The notes under the pieces: generated by a model | Seen by the model: only the letters and a program-made list of their open reading frames with translations | Told to the model about the DNA's origin: nothing | Databases searched by the model: none | Made by a program: the position numbers and the translations under genes | From: Candidatus Hydrogenedentota bacterium | GTDB lineage: Bacteria; Hydrogenedentota; Hydrogenedentia; Hydrogenedentales; JAEUWI01 | DNA: 42,311 bases | Assembly: GCA_016182605.1 (NCBI GenBank) | Contig: JACPGE010000121.1 | Location: forward strand, 1-42,311 | Direction: 5' to 3' | Shown: positions 23,401-33,000 of the stretch, in pieces | How positions within the stretch are numbered: the first letter of the stretch is position 1 | Layout of the letters: each line of letters starts with the position of its first letter

Positions 23401-25252
23401 GCTCATCACGCGAGGCCACGACCGCCCCACGGGGAGCGCGCTCTATCCGGCGTATCAATGGGTGGCGAGTACGCCGGATGTGTCGGTGGAGGTGGGGAGA
23501 GCGGGCGCGGTACCGCTTCTACCGGCCACGATTCATTTTGGCAGCAAGGACGTGCTGCGCGATGCCGCGCGCATACTGCAACAGGCCCTGGCCCGGAAAG
23601 GGGTGACGGCGGCACTTCAGGCGGATGCCATTCAGCCGCCCAATCCCCTGTGGACGGATTCGACGGAACTGCTCGACTTCAACGACTGGCAATACCATGG
23701 CGCGCCCATGCGTTTTCTGGTGGGCGGGCCCGATTCGAATCTGCTGTCGAAGGCCCTGCTGGAAGCCGCGCCACCGGACATCCAGGCGGAATTCGAACGC
23801 CGGCAGACGCAGGATGTGCTCTTGTTCTTGATGGACAACGCGGTGCCTGAGGGCGCTCCGGCCCGGCCGGTCTTTCTTTTTGCGGGACCCAGCAGCGTCC
23901 ATATTCACGAACTGGTGACCCGCATCGCCCGGGAACTCGATACACGGGACACCTTTTCCTTGCCGGTATCGGCCTATCTTGCGGGCACGCCGCCAGAACC
24001 GCTGACGCAGGGGCTCGCGGTGCTCTTCCCTGGCGCACGCACGGCCGCGATGGACCCCGACGGCACATTGTGGCAGATCCTGGGGCAATGGGCGGGGGAA
24101 GAAATGGAGACGGGGCTGATAGCGCCGCCGGGCGCGCCGGTGCGGTTTCAGCATGCATTGGCGCCGTTGAATGGCACGTGGCGGGACGCGCATGTGCCAC
24201 AGTTGGCGCAGGGTTACAGCCAGCCCGTGCTTGCGGTGCAAACGGGATTGCATGGGGGGAGGCAACCGATCCGGCAATCCTTTTTGACGAGTCCCCAGCC
24301 CAACCTGTTGATTCAGAGTGTGAAGCCTGTGGGGTATCCACTGTCCCAATTGTCCGCCGAGCGCCCCACACCGAGAGATGGAGTGATTGTGCGTGCGGTC
24401 GAGAGTGAGGGGCGGAACAGTGCGGGCGATCTGAGCTGGTACGCGCCGCTCAGCGGCGCCGCGGGTGCGAGCCCACTCGATGAGATTCGGGAGCGCATCG
24501 AAACGGTGGAGAACCGGCTTCCGGTGACGCTCGCGCCCTGGCAGATTGCATCGTGGTGGTGTATCCCAGTGTCACGCGCGAAGATGGGCGATCCCGTTTC
24601 GCTGGAAGCAACAAATCCGAGTCTATTGGAGCACAGCAAATTCTGGGAATATAATCTGGGTTCGGCGCCGCCGGGAAATGCGCCACTTGACTTGAGCCTC
24701 GACGGTTACCTGGAGGGCAACAGCCCGCAGATCCGGGTAGGTCTGGTGAATCACACAAATCGTATTGCCCAGGGCGCCATTTTCCTGCAGGGATCGGCCG
24801 ATCTGAGTGTGGGTCCGGGCCAGCTTTATTATCAACTGGCGCCCGGGGAATCGATGCTGGAGAATCTGGAAGTAGTACCGCTCCAGGAACAGGAGCATAG
24901 CGGCATTGTGGCCTATACGGAATGGAACGGGAAGATCCTTCGGGAGGTGATGCACCGGCAGGAAGGGCCCTTTGAAGTGAATGCCGCGCGGAGCGAGGCC
25001 CAAATCACGGTGGAAATCGCCAATCGCAGTGGTATTCCCGTGGTGGGCACGGCGGAACTTATTATGGAGACACCGGAAGCGGTGGAGTACGGACGAGGGG
25101 GGCCGATTCCGCCCATGGCACGGCAAACCGTGGAAGTCGCGCCGTTTAACAGTGTGAAGTATTTTTTTGCCGCGGACAGCGTCCAGGACCGGCGTTGGCG
25201 GGTAGTCAAAGTGGCAGCGAACGGAGAGGTTGCCTATAATACGGTTCCGTAG
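20492..25252 (+). CDS. Giant secreted GH38-like protein with degenerate active-site motifs
   Basis: This 1586-residue protein has an N-terminal hydrophobic export signal (KAVLILLLLGVQAVGAAQ). Residues about 40-230 form a galactose-binding-like sandwich (FYIRCDRNRTVLMELKTLLG). From about 360 it resembles GH38 alpha-mannosidases: NYGMDLGY at 394-401 sits where the family has the metal-binding H-x-D, SDGGIAPQMPQ with D474 resembles the nucleophile segment, and YPHETLDHAWRALIAHSTPAF near W664 resembles the helical middle domain, where HD is expected. A long beta-sandwich C-terminal half follows. The expected histidines look absent, so it may be inactive or act differently. It starts 12 bases after the rhamnosidase gene, probably one operon. 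Start choice (ATG at 20492) is uncertain; GGAG is adjacent. Confidence 0.65.
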   Translation: MPRGRERELRKRPVPKAVLILLLLGVQAVGAAQESLDTLLLRGYVAHWLVCGPFASDLPNGILAAATGGTAALGATDYQTPAGGVARVRPQHLLAIPTPGGEAIWQEAGTQSRFLDLAPFFESSSEGVSYAAFYIRCDRNRTVLMELKTLLGARVWLNGFPVSDISGQPIQSMGVTQKLITFRQGQNLLLIELPGLRFETLSQAYELPPRAFGAQYLANRPELQNSSGFSFHFRLRPAAPVGSVAYITELDETGTFSGSKFDIRQDALLTLFNYGKEKSGPVKVNYSVPGALEPVEITVPPFDVETVQTVPLALPIMARAPGETIPVEATLVHGEATATLKAPVTVRPVAPDGRVYVVTGARFYPEFALSQRDAQIRFQEGLERQSLLLKQEPNYGMDLGYVSDWLPRLSHDPEMLKAMKISVAAGQSGTRLGLAQPDARIVGGETLFRNLVLGALAAQRFLEDPSPSYVSWSDGGIAPQMPQMLNQFSQSGVLSNADVTGLPALSQQTAPSGATVLHRRKRPSPGPATADELRRAIALQRQEIIGLGIAADVLVVENLLKPPEPFYFGASQALARNFPSIRIQGNGINAFTGEVLQGHASALPLLLHSSRPLNIEGLGAASVHPELKQAFAFAESQLLLAEPLATWAALEGAVYPHETLDHAWRALIAHSTPAFLGAPVQAENYVEAHRAYAQLLTGVREVQLNSLRYIANEADTLQGAPAGTTPAAAIVVYNPVATTRNAPCSVDVTLEGVPGIGLVDAQGVAVPFLAEQTVYGTAGALQSARLTFVARDLPAMGYQTYYMLPEGSLSEASVLDERQIESSRFLLNTSMQDGSILRFLDKSTGLEIAGDGLDRVTLLAMGESGATPDEVVLRPESTRESPGPPQAELRKTSWMQTLRLVSPFAGGKLTRRYTVYEDVPYVECQLEIEGASLGGHVLAVTHAPLYEGQSLRYGERDAALLGAPNLKQDSLITRGHDRPTGSALYPAYQWVASTPDVSVEVGRAGAVPLLPATIHFGSKDVLRDAARILQQALARKGVTAALQADAIQPPNPLWTDSTELLDFNDWQYHGAPMRFLVGGPDSNLLSKALLEAAPPDIQAEFERRQTQDVLLFLMDNAVPEGAPARPVFLFAGPSSVHIHELVTRIARELDTRDTFSLPVSAYLAGTPPEPLTQGLAVLFPGARTAAMDPDGTLWQILGQWAGEEMETGLIAPPGAPVRFQHALAPLNGTWRDAHVPQLAQGYSQPVLAVQTGLHGGRQPIRQSFLTSPQPNLLIQSVKPVGYPLSQLSAERPTPRDGVIVRAVESEGRNSAGDLSWYAPLSGAAGASPLDEIRERIETVENRLPVTLAPWQIASWWCIPVSRAKMGDPVSLEATNPSLLEHSKFWEYNLGSAPPGNAPLDLSLDGYLEGNSPQIRVGLVNHTNRIAQGAIFLQGSADLSVGPGQLYYQLAPGESMLENLEVVPLQEQEHSGIVAYTEWNGKILREVMHRQEGPFEVNAARSEAQITVEIANRSGIPVVGTAELIMETPEAVEYGRGGPIPPMARQTVEVAPFNSVKYFFAADSVQDRRWRVVKVAANGEVAYNTVP

Positions 25253-25329
25253 GCTGTCAACCCACAGCGCCCCGTTCACGTAGTTGATACGGCACGTAGC
25301 CATACACCCCCACATGGAGAAGCACACTG

Positions 25330-26259
25330 TTGGACAAGAAGGGCATTGCCATTTTCCTGGGAATTACGTTCGCGGCGGGCTATGGACTCGAGATCGGGCT
25401 CCATCTGATGGGATTGATCGACATGGGTTCCCGGTCGTTGTTCCACTTCCTGATGCTTGGCGGATTCATGTGCATACCGGGCGTTGCGGCGCTGCTTGCG
25501 GCCCAGATGGCCCCGAACGCGCAGCACCCGCTTCCGGGTCTATGGCCGGAATACGCGGACAAGGCCATACGCGTGGGCGTGGTGACATTCATTGCGTTTG
25601 TGGTGATTTATGCCGTCATTGGCATCACCGGGGTGAGCAGCCCGCAATGGGATCTGGCCGTGCTGATGAACAAGGTGCCCAAATTGACCGAGCAATCGGA
25701 AAACCCGGCGGTGCTGAAGGTGGCGCCCTATATCCTCTTGGCCGTATCTCCATTCTTGTCGCTGGTGCTGGGTTTGACCCTCTTTGCGGTGGTCGCGCTC
25801 GGCAGCGAACTGGGCTGGCGCGCCTACCTCCTGCCGCGCCTGATGCCCTTGGGCAAAGTCCCGGCGTATACCATCGCCGGGGCACTCTGGACCCTGTGGC
25901 TCATGCCGCTGGTCTACTTGGGCTTCCAGTACGGGGCGCGCCTCGACGCCATGCCCCTGTTTACCGTTCAGTTGCTGGCGTGGGCAATCCTTTTTGGCGC
26001 CAGTCTGGCCGAAATCATGCGCCGGACCAACAATGTGGGCATGGCCGCGATGGCGCTGGGGTCGTTCGTTTCCCAGACTTTTGGTCTGTGGGGGCATCTT
26101 TTCCCCGTGACTGCCCCTCCCTGGACGGGATCCATCGGTGTGATAGCGCTGGTGGTCTGGCTTTTGCTGGCCCGCTACCCGCAATGCTATCTGGGCAAGG
26201 AAGAAATTGCAGGGATCGCCGCCCCTACGGCCAAGATGGACTCGAAAGCCTCCATCTGA
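25330..26259 (+). CDS. CPBP-family intramembrane protein lacking catalytic residues
   Basis: This 309-residue protein has about eight transmembrane segments. Motif 1 of CPBP (CAAX/bacteriocin-processing) proteases, normally EExxxR, reads SELGWRAYLLP with S159, E160 and R164. Motif 2, normally LWALWHLP, reads LWTLWLMP with L191 in place of histidine. The third motif (HxxxN-type) reads ALGSFVS. All three catalytic positions therefore look replaced, pointing to a pseudoprotease with a scaffold or immunity role. The gene starts with TTG at 25330, supported by GGAGA about ten bases upstream and by the lack of an earlier ATG. Confidence 0.75.
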   Translation: MDKKGIAIFLGITFAAGYGLEIGLHLMGLIDMGSRSLFHFLMLGGFMCIPGVAALLAAQMAPNAQHPLPGLWPEYADKAIRVGVVTFIAFVVIYAVIGITGVSSPQWDLAVLMNKVPKLTEQSENPAVLKVAPYILLAVSPFLSLVLGLTLFAVVALGSELGWRAYLLPRLMPLGKVPAYTIAGALWTLWLMPLVYLGFQYGARLDAMPLFTVQLLAWAILFGASLAEIMRRTNNVGMAAMALGSFVSQTFGLWGHLFPVTAPPWTGSIGVIALVVWLLLARYPQCYLGKEEIAGIAAPTAKMDSKASI

Positions 26260-26290
26260 AGCAGACGGGTTTTCCGGGGCCTGCGCATCC

Positions 26291-26299
26291 TGCTATACT
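26291..26299 (+). promoter_or_regulatory. Extended -10 promoter element before rimO
   Basis: TGCTATACT provides TGn plus a TATACT -10 box about 60 bases upstream of the start codon. I see no good -35 box, as is common for extended -10 promoters. Confidence 0.45.
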
Positions 26300-26358
26300 A
26301 TGCGCTCAGGCCACCCCACTCTGAATCCCCGTGCACCCCATTCATTTCTGGAGCCCCC

Positions 26359-27699
26359 ATGCGTGTAGGCATTGTCACCCTCGGGTGCGACAAAAATACG
26401 GTAGACAACGAATATCTCGCCGGCATGCTGTCTGCGCGCGGCTGCGAAGTCATGCCTGGCAACCCGGATGGACAGACGGCGCTGGACGCGGTGGTGGTGA
26501 CCACATGTGGATTCATCGGCGCCGCGAAGGAGCAGTCGGTGCAGGCGATTTTCGACCTGGCGGAAGCGAAGCGCGAGCACGGCAATCCGGCGCGGCTTTT
26601 CGTGGCGGGGTGTCTGGCGCAACGCTACGCGGACGATATCCTGGCCGAATTTCCCGAGATCGATGGTCTGGTGGGGGTGGGTCAGTTTGGCCAGCTTGCC
26701 GACATGATACTTGCGGCTGCGACCGCGGAGAAGCGCAATGCGACAGCGGAAAAGCCGCTTGTCGACATCTATCAATTTATCGAGCGCAAGAAACTCGATG
26801 ATCGGCCCTATGCGTTTTTGAAACTTGCGGACGGGTGCAACCACGCGTGCACGTTTTGTTCGATTCCGTCGATGAAGGGCAAATTGCGATCCGTGCCGCA
26901 CGAGATCCTGCTCGAAGAGGCGCGCGGCCTGCTCAAGCAGGGGATTAAGGAGATCAATCTTGTGGCCCAGGACCTGGCCGACTACGGCCGGGATCGCTGG
27001 AAGGATTACCGGCTGCCTCAATTGCTGCGCGATCTTTGCGCGCTTGAAGGCGATTTCTGGATCCGCTGTTTCTATCTGTATCCCGGCGGCATCAACGACG
27101 CGATCCTGGAGCAGCTTGCGACCCAGGAAAAGATCGTGCCGTATGTCGACATGCCCTTGCAGCATCTCGATGGAGGGGTGCTGCACCGGATGAAGCGGCC
27201 CTACCGCGACGTCAACACCGTGAAGCTGGTGGAGCGCATGCGCGCCGCAGTTCCCAATCTGACCTTGCGCACCACGATGATCGTCGGGTTTCCGGGCGAG
27301 ACCGACGCGGAGCATCAGCAGGTGCTGGAGGTGATGGAGGCGGTGCGCTTCGATCGGCTGGGCGCGTTCCAGTACTCTCAGGAAGAAGACACACCAGCCG
27401 GCATTATGGAAAACCAGGTGCCTGATGAGGTGAAGGCCGAACGCTGGCGCGCGGTGATGAACCTGCAATCGCAGATCCACGCCGAGCACAGCCGGGCCCG
27501 CACCGGCAGTATTACCCGCGTGCTTGTTGAGGGCTATGATGCGGAGGCAGGGGCCTTTGCGGCACGCAGCGCGGGGGAAGCCCCGGAGGTGGACGGGCTG
27601 GTCTACGTGGAGAGTGAGCGCCTCCTGCCGGGCGGCGAATTCCTGGACGTGGAGATCACCGGCGCACTGGAGTGCGATCTCTTTGCCGTTCCCGCCTGA
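26359..27699 (+). CDS. rimO: Ribosomal protein uS12 methylthiotransferase RimO
   Basis: This 446-residue protein is a full-length radical S-adenosylmethionine enzyme that adds a methylthio group to an aspartate of ribosomal protein S12. The N-terminal UPF0004 domain (about 1-120) holds cluster ligands C10, C50 and C85. The radical domain holds C159, C163 and C166 in GCNHACTFCSIPSMKG. The C-terminal TRAM domain spans about 380-446. DKNTVD after the first cysteine and IPSMKGK after the CxxxCxxC motif favour RimO over the tRNA enzyme MiaB. It begins with MRVGIVTLGC, the normal family start. It converges on the PQQ dehydrogenase gene. Confidence 0.93.
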   Translation: MRVGIVTLGCDKNTVDNEYLAGMLSARGCEVMPGNPDGQTALDAVVVTTCGFIGAAKEQSVQAIFDLAEAKREHGNPARLFVAGCLAQRYADDILAEFPEIDGLVGVGQFGQLADMILAAATAEKRNATAEKPLVDIYQFIERKKLDDRPYAFLKLADGCNHACTFCSIPSMKGKLRSVPHEILLEEARGLLKQGIKEINLVAQDLADYGRDRWKDYRLPQLLRDLCALEGDFWIRCFYLYPGGINDAILEQLATQEKIVPYVDMPLQHLDGGVLHRMKRPYRDVNTVKLVERMRAAVPNLTLRTTMIVGFPGETDAEHQQVLEVMEAVRFDRLGAFQYSQEEDTPAGIMENQVPDEVKAERWRAVMNLQSQIHAEHSRARTGSITRVLVEGYDAEAGAFAARSAGEAPEVDGLVYVESERLLPGGEFLDVEITGALECDLFAVPA

Positions 27700-27713
27700 A
27701 AGATGGCAGGGGT

Positions 27714-27740
27714 GGCGGCCCGGGAGAAGCCCGGACCGCC
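27714..27740. terminator. GC-rich hairpin between convergent genes
   Basis: GGCGG-c-CCGGG pairs with CCCGG-a-CCGCC around a 5-base loop, with one central mismatch. No clear T-tract follows in either direction. It lies between the stops of rimO and the dehydrogenase gene. Confidence 0.5.
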
Positions 27741-27752
27741 GCGAAGAGGAGA

Positions 27753-29642
27753 CTAGTGAATTGCCGGCACGCTCCCGGCCTTTGCGCGGCGCAGGTATAA
27801 CCCGGTCCCCAGCGCACCCAGGGCGAGTGCCAGCAACGCGAGGGGCCAATACCCTCCGGTGATGGGCAGATCGATATTGGCCGGAACGATTTTGTAGACG
27901 GCGCCGCCGCTCCCCGCGGGGGCGAGCGCCGTTGAAGCGCAGACGTAAACGTTGCCTTCGAGATCCTGGGCGAATCCTTTGACGTAGAGGCCCAAGTTCT
28001 GTGTGGGGAATCCTATCCGGAACTCGCGGAAGGTGTTGCTGCCAGGCTCCAGGTAGAAGAGGCGGCCGTCGGGTGCGCCAAAGCCCCGGCTGAAATCCCC
28101 GGCAATGTAGAGGCCGGCCAATTCAGGATCCGGGCCGTGGTGGACGAAACCGCCCTGAATTGCGAGTCCCTCGTCGTGATCGTATTCGGCCACGGGATCG
28201 ATGAGACCGGGAACGTCTTGTTGTCCGGTTACGAAACCGTCTCCGGCGCCATTCGAGTTGAAGAGGAAGGAGCCTTCCTTCATGTTCCAGCCATAGTTCC
28301 CGCCGCTTGCCACCACATCCAGTTCTTCGATGTCGTTCTGGCCCACATCGCCAACGAGCAAGTCACCGGTTGCCATATCGAAGCTGAACGAGAATGGATT
28401 GCGGAAGCCATAGGCGTAGATTTCATCCAGGCCCGCGATGCCCACGAACGGATTGTCGAGAGGAATGCCGTACTTGCCATTGGCGGAGAGGGCGCCGCCG
28501 TTGTCCACATCGATGCGCACGATAGTCCCCAGGATGCTGGTGAGATCCTGGCCATTACCGCCGGCGCTGTGCCCGGGCGGATCGTCGTCGGCCGCACCGC
28601 CATCGCCGAGCCCGATATAGAGGTATCCATCGGGGCCGAAACGCATGCATCCGCCATTGTGGTTGAACTGGGGCTGCTCGATACGCATCAATTCATTGCG
28701 CGATCCGGTATCGACCGCGTTTCCCACGACAGTCCATTCCGCGACGACGGAATGGTGCTCAACCGTGTTGTCCGCCACTTCAAAATCCGGCGTGCCTGAT
28801 CCGGCGGGTTCGGAGCTGTAGGTGTAGACACGCGGATCGGTGGGGTAGTCCGGGTGCAGGGCAAAGCCCAGGAAGCCCCGTTCGTCGTAGGTGCCCGGCC
28901 CCCCGATTCCCAGATCCACGAGGCGCGTGCTCAGGTCCAGAAAGGTGGACTGTCCGCCGCCGCTGGCCACGGCAATCACCACTCCGGTTTGATCGAATAC
29001 CAGCATTTGCCCGGAGGCATCATCGGGAAATACCGCGCCGAGGGGTGCAGGCAGGCCAGCCACGGCGGTTTCCAGCGCAATGATGCGATCACCGGGGGTG
29101 ATGGCCGCCAAGATCGGATTTTCCAGGGGCGCCTCTCCCTCGCCTTCCCCTTCGCCCGAGGCTTCCACAGTGAAATTGCCACGCATCATGGTGAAATGCA
29201 CGGCGCAGCGGTAACCGGGCTGCCGCCCCCCAGCCGTCATGGCATCCAGCAAGGCTTGGGTCACCGTAAACTCGACTTTGGCGTTGCTTGCCAGTCCGTT
29301 GTCCACCCAATCGACGCCCGCGTCACTTTCCAGGGTGCCTGAGAGGCCCCCCTGAGAGAGGAGGACCACGTCCGTACCCGAATTAGCCCCTTTGGCGAGA
29401 ATTTGCAGGGGGTGGGCGAGCGCATTGACGATGGTGATCTCGTAACGGCTTCCCAAGGAAAGCGTTAGGGTGGGATCGCCGGCGCCGGGCGTCCCACTGA
29501 AGACCTCCTGCGACGACACGCTATCGATTGTGTAGTTGTCGTCGTCTTCGTCTCCGAAGGTAAACTGGTAATCCGATGCTGCCTGTACCGAGCCCGAAAA
29601 GGCAAGTACAACGGCCAAGACTTCCCTCCATTGAATGCACAT
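27753..29642 (-). CDS. Cupredoxin-PQQ sugar dehydrogenase with LPITG-type sorting tail
   Basis: This 629-residue exported protein begins with a signal peptide (MCIQWREVLAVVLAFSGSVQA). A cupredoxin-like domain at about 25-160 has copper-ligand pattern H77, C146, H149 and M152 (YRCAVHFTM). A short Gly-Glu linker at 163-170 leads to a glucose/sorbosone dehydrogenase propeller (about 180-585) with NHNGGCMRFGPDGYLYIGLG, YGFRNPFSF and GDVGQNDIEELD, typical of PQQ enzymes that oxidise sugars. The tail has LPITG at 592-596, a hydrophobic stretch and LRRAK, a sortase-like sorting signal. I chose the ATG at 29642, preceded by AGAGGA; a GTG at 29669 is possible. Electrons probably pass to the copper domain. 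Confidence 0.87.
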   Translation of the reverse strand: MCIQWREVLAVVLAFSGSVQAASDYQFTFGDEDDDNYTIDSVSSQEVFSGTPGAGDPTLTLSLGSRYEITIVNALAHPLQILAKGANSGTDVVLLSQGGLSGTLESDAGVDWVDNGLASNAKVEFTVTQALLDAMTAGGRQPGYRCAVHFTMMRGNFTVEASGEGEGEGEAPLENPILAAITPGDRIIALETAVAGLPAPLGAVFPDDASGQMLVFDQTGVVIAVASGGGQSTFLDLSTRLVDLGIGGPGTYDERGFLGFALHPDYPTDPRVYTYSSEPAGSGTPDFEVADNTVEHHSVVAEWTVVGNAVDTGSRNELMRIEQPQFNHNGGCMRFGPDGYLYIGLGDGGAADDDPPGHSAGGNGQDLTSILGTIVRIDVDNGGALSANGKYGIPLDNPFVGIAGLDEIYAYGFRNPFSFSFDMATGDLLVGDVGQNDIEELDVVASGGNYGWNMKEGSFLFNSNGAGDGFVTGQQDVPGLIDPVAEYDHDEGLAIQGGFVHHGPDPELAGLYIAGDFSRGFGAPDGRLFYLEPGSNTFREFRIGFPTQNLGLYVKGFAQDLEGNVYVCASTALAPAGSGGAVYKIVPANIDLPITGGYWPLALLALALGALGTGLYLRRAKAGSVPAIH

Positions 29643-30084
29643 GGCTCCGTTCCTCTCGTTCGCATCCACACGTACCGGCTGGAAGCACTTGTTTACGTGG
29701 ATTCATCGCCATGGACAATTCATGTCAGCGCTTTTCCGTGCTGTTAACCCGGATAAATCACGGGTGCCACGTATTTGTGTCATAACCCCTTTTCTCGTCG
29801 GTCATTGTCACAACATGCACAGTGGAATTACCGGACAGACCGTGACTTCGCCTGCCCGGTGATGGCCAGCACCTTCGTCACGCCGAGCATATTTCGCCAC
29901 GTTCCAAGATGAGTTCATTGTCAGAAAGCTTTGAAGTGGTGAACTATGCGGGTTAACCCAACGCCACATGCTGCTCACCAGTAAGGAGTTATAGGGATTG
30001 AAGGGGAGGCGCCCAAAAAAATCGTTGACGGCCAAGCAGCCCTTTGGGGTAGTATGGGTGCACATTTCCGGGGAGGTATGTGCG
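29643..30084. other. Divergent intergenic region
   Basis: These 442 bases separate the divergent dehydrogenase and FG-GAP genes. I see no convincing gene. The rightmost part holds the promoter candidate at 30025-30055 and GGAGG at 30072-30076. No large inverted repeat was apparent. Confidence 0.6.
30025..30055 (+). promoter_or_regulatory. Candidate promoter of the FG-GAP lipoprotein gene
   Basis: TTGACG (30025-30030) and TAGTAT (30050-30055) have a 19-base spacer, slightly long. The -10 box ends 29 bases before the start codon. Confidence 0.4.
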
Positions 30085-33000
30085 ATGAAAATGCGAGTAT
30101 GTGTGTGGATCCTTGTTGTCTTTTGCGCCGGTCTGCTGCCCATGGCCTGTATGCCACCGCAACCGAGTGTGCCCACGGCGGCATTCAATGCAACGCCAAT
30201 AACGGGGACCGCGCCGCTCATGGTGCAGTTCACCGACGCCTCCACCGTAACGGGTGGCGGTGTGCCCAGTTCCTGGGCGTGGAATTTTGGCGACGGCGGC
30301 ACGAGCACGGCACAGTCTCCGCTGCACACGTACAACAATCCCGGCGTCTATACGGTTGCGCTGACGGCGACGGCGCCGGATGGCAGCAACACGCTGACGC
30401 GCGACGCCTTCATCACGGTGACGGATCCGCTGGCGCCGCCTGCTGCTCCCAAGATCCTGGTGGCGCCATCTACACCCGTGAACACGAATACCGCGGCGAT
30501 TACAGGCACTGCGGAGCCCAATGCCATCGTTCGCGTTATTGGCAGTGCCGATACCGGCCTTTCCGTAACGGCGTCCGCGACGGGCGCCTTCGCCGTCACG
30601 GTGACCCTCAATCCAAACACCCTGAATCGTATTTTCCTCATCGCGCGGAACGCGGCCGGCGTGGAAAGTGCGCCCGCACCCGTTGCCATCCTCCAGGACC
30701 GGCAAGACCCGGCGATTAACATCGACTTCCCCGCGAACGGTGCGGAATTGACCAACGAAACGATCCAGGTTGCGGGCCGCATTAGTGACACACTCAGCGG
30801 ATTCATGGGGCTCGATGCCATCGTGAACGGTCTGGCCGCCAGCGTCTACTCTGGTATTGGGACCAATGGATCGTTTGAGCGCAGGGACGTGCCATTGGCC
30901 CTGGGCGAGAACACGATCACCGTGACTGCGACCGACTTCAGCGGCAACCGGACCACGGACACGATTACGGTGACACGGGTTGCGGTCTCCGGGCCGCACA
31001 TGGAAATTGTATCCGGAAACGATCAGGTTGAGACCGTAAATGGAGAACTCGATCTGCCGATCGTGGTGCAGGTAAACGACGCTAATGGAGCGCCCTTCCC
31101 CAACAAGGCCGTCACTTTTCATGTCGTACGCAGCAATGGCCGGCTTGACAGCGCTACGGGCGGCGAAGCAGGCGCCATGCTGTTTCAGACGCGCACGGAC
31201 GCACAGGGCCGCGCGCAAGCCTTCTGGACGCTCGGCAGCGATGCGGGCCAGGGGAACAACCGTGTGGAAGTGACGAGCGAAGACATCGCGGGCACCACGT
31301 TCTTCTGCGCCTCTGCCGAGACGGGGCCGCCGGTGCAGATCAACATTGGCACGGGCAACAACCAGCGCGTGGAAGCGGGCGGGCCCGCACCCGAGGTTTT
31401 GAATGCGTGGGTGAGCGATGGCGGCAACGGGGTAGAAGGCGTGCCGGTGATATTCCGTGTCGTGGCGGGCGACGGCAGCCTGGGTAGCGATGGCGCCACC
31501 CAAGTCACCGTGACGACAGACGGTACGGGCCACGCCAAGACGGCGTTTGCCTCGGGTGTGTCTGGTGGCAACAACATTGTCGAAGCCGATTTTGCGGGCA
31601 ATGCGGGCATTCCCGCTTCCTTCTCCATTTTCGGCGTGGAACGCGTGGAAGGCCAACCCACGACGTTCTCGGGCCTGGTGCTCGACAATGCCAGTTCTCC
31701 CATTGGCGGCGTCGAAGTGAGCATGCACATCAATGGGGAAAACGTGGCGCCGGTGCTTACGAATGCGGCGGGAGAGTTCACCTTTACCGGAATTCCCTCC
31801 GGGCATGCACACGGCCACTTCGAAGGCAGTGTGGCCACTACGCTCAACGGCGAGCCCATAGCAGCGGGGAGCTTTCCCTCCCTGCCCTTCGAAACGATTA
31901 TCGTTGCCAATGCGGCGAACACCCTTTCCCGCGCCGCGCTGCTGCCGCAGCTCGATCCCGCGAACCGCGTGATCTATGACGGCACCGAGGACGTGGAGTT
32001 GACCGTGGCCGGCGTGGAAGGCCTGCGCATGATCGTGAAGGCCGGATCCATGACGCGTGTGGACGGCAGCGTGCCGGGCACTGCCGATCCCGCGACGCTT
32101 TCGCTGAATCAAGTGCATTATGACGACGTGCCCATGCCGATGCCGGATGGCGTGGCCCCTACTTTTGCCTGGACGCTTCAACCTTCGGGAGCGCATTTCG
32201 ATCCCCCCATTGAAGTGATCTATCCAAACATGTCGGGGCTGCCCGCGGGGGCGGCGGCCTACTTCCTGAGCTTTGAGCACGCGACGAACACCTTTGAAAT
32301 TGTCTCTTCGGCGCGCGTCAGCGACGATGCCAGTGAAATCGTTTCCGATCCGGGCGCGGGCATTCCTGTGGCGGGCTGGGGCGGCAATTGCCCGCCGTAT
32401 GCGGTCACGGGCAAGTTGCGCAATTGCTTTGAGGTCGCAGTCGCCTTCCTTGACGGCAATCCCCGATGCCCGCAGGCCTTCCCGGGACTCTGCCCGGAGG
32501 CGTGGGCGGATACAGCATTCTCCAGCGCCTTTGACGATCTTGCAGACGTGGTCCGTGAGTTAGCGCCTATGCGCGTTACCGCGAAGGTCTTTCCGGCAGC
32601 AAACTCCGCCGCGGCACAAATCTTCGCTGTGAACCAATGGATGGATCGCCTGACGGAAGAACCGCGCCCCGAGGTCCCCGATTCCGATGAATGCCCGCGG
32701 CCCTTCCTGATCCTGGTGGGGCACAGCCTGGGCGGCGACACCGTGCGTCTCGCGGATTCCCTCGATGCGGACATCTCCATTATCGCCGACGGCATCAGCC
32801 GCGAACTCACGCTGGATGCCTTCCCCGGCGCGGCTTTCTATCAACGCGATCAGGTGCTGGCAGGAGTGGGGGGCATTATCAACTTCATCACGCCGGATGC
32901 TCTGACGGCGGAGGAGCGCATGGCGTGCTCCGATGTAGGATTTGAGAACTTCGCCGATATCGAATGCCTGCGTGGCTTCCGGGTACAGGGCGATACGGCC

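Noticed and set aside
29989-32280. 763-codon minus-strand frame
   Set aside because: Antisense to the PKD/Ig-like part of the lipoprotein, Arg/His-rich, no recognisable domain or ribosome-binding site.
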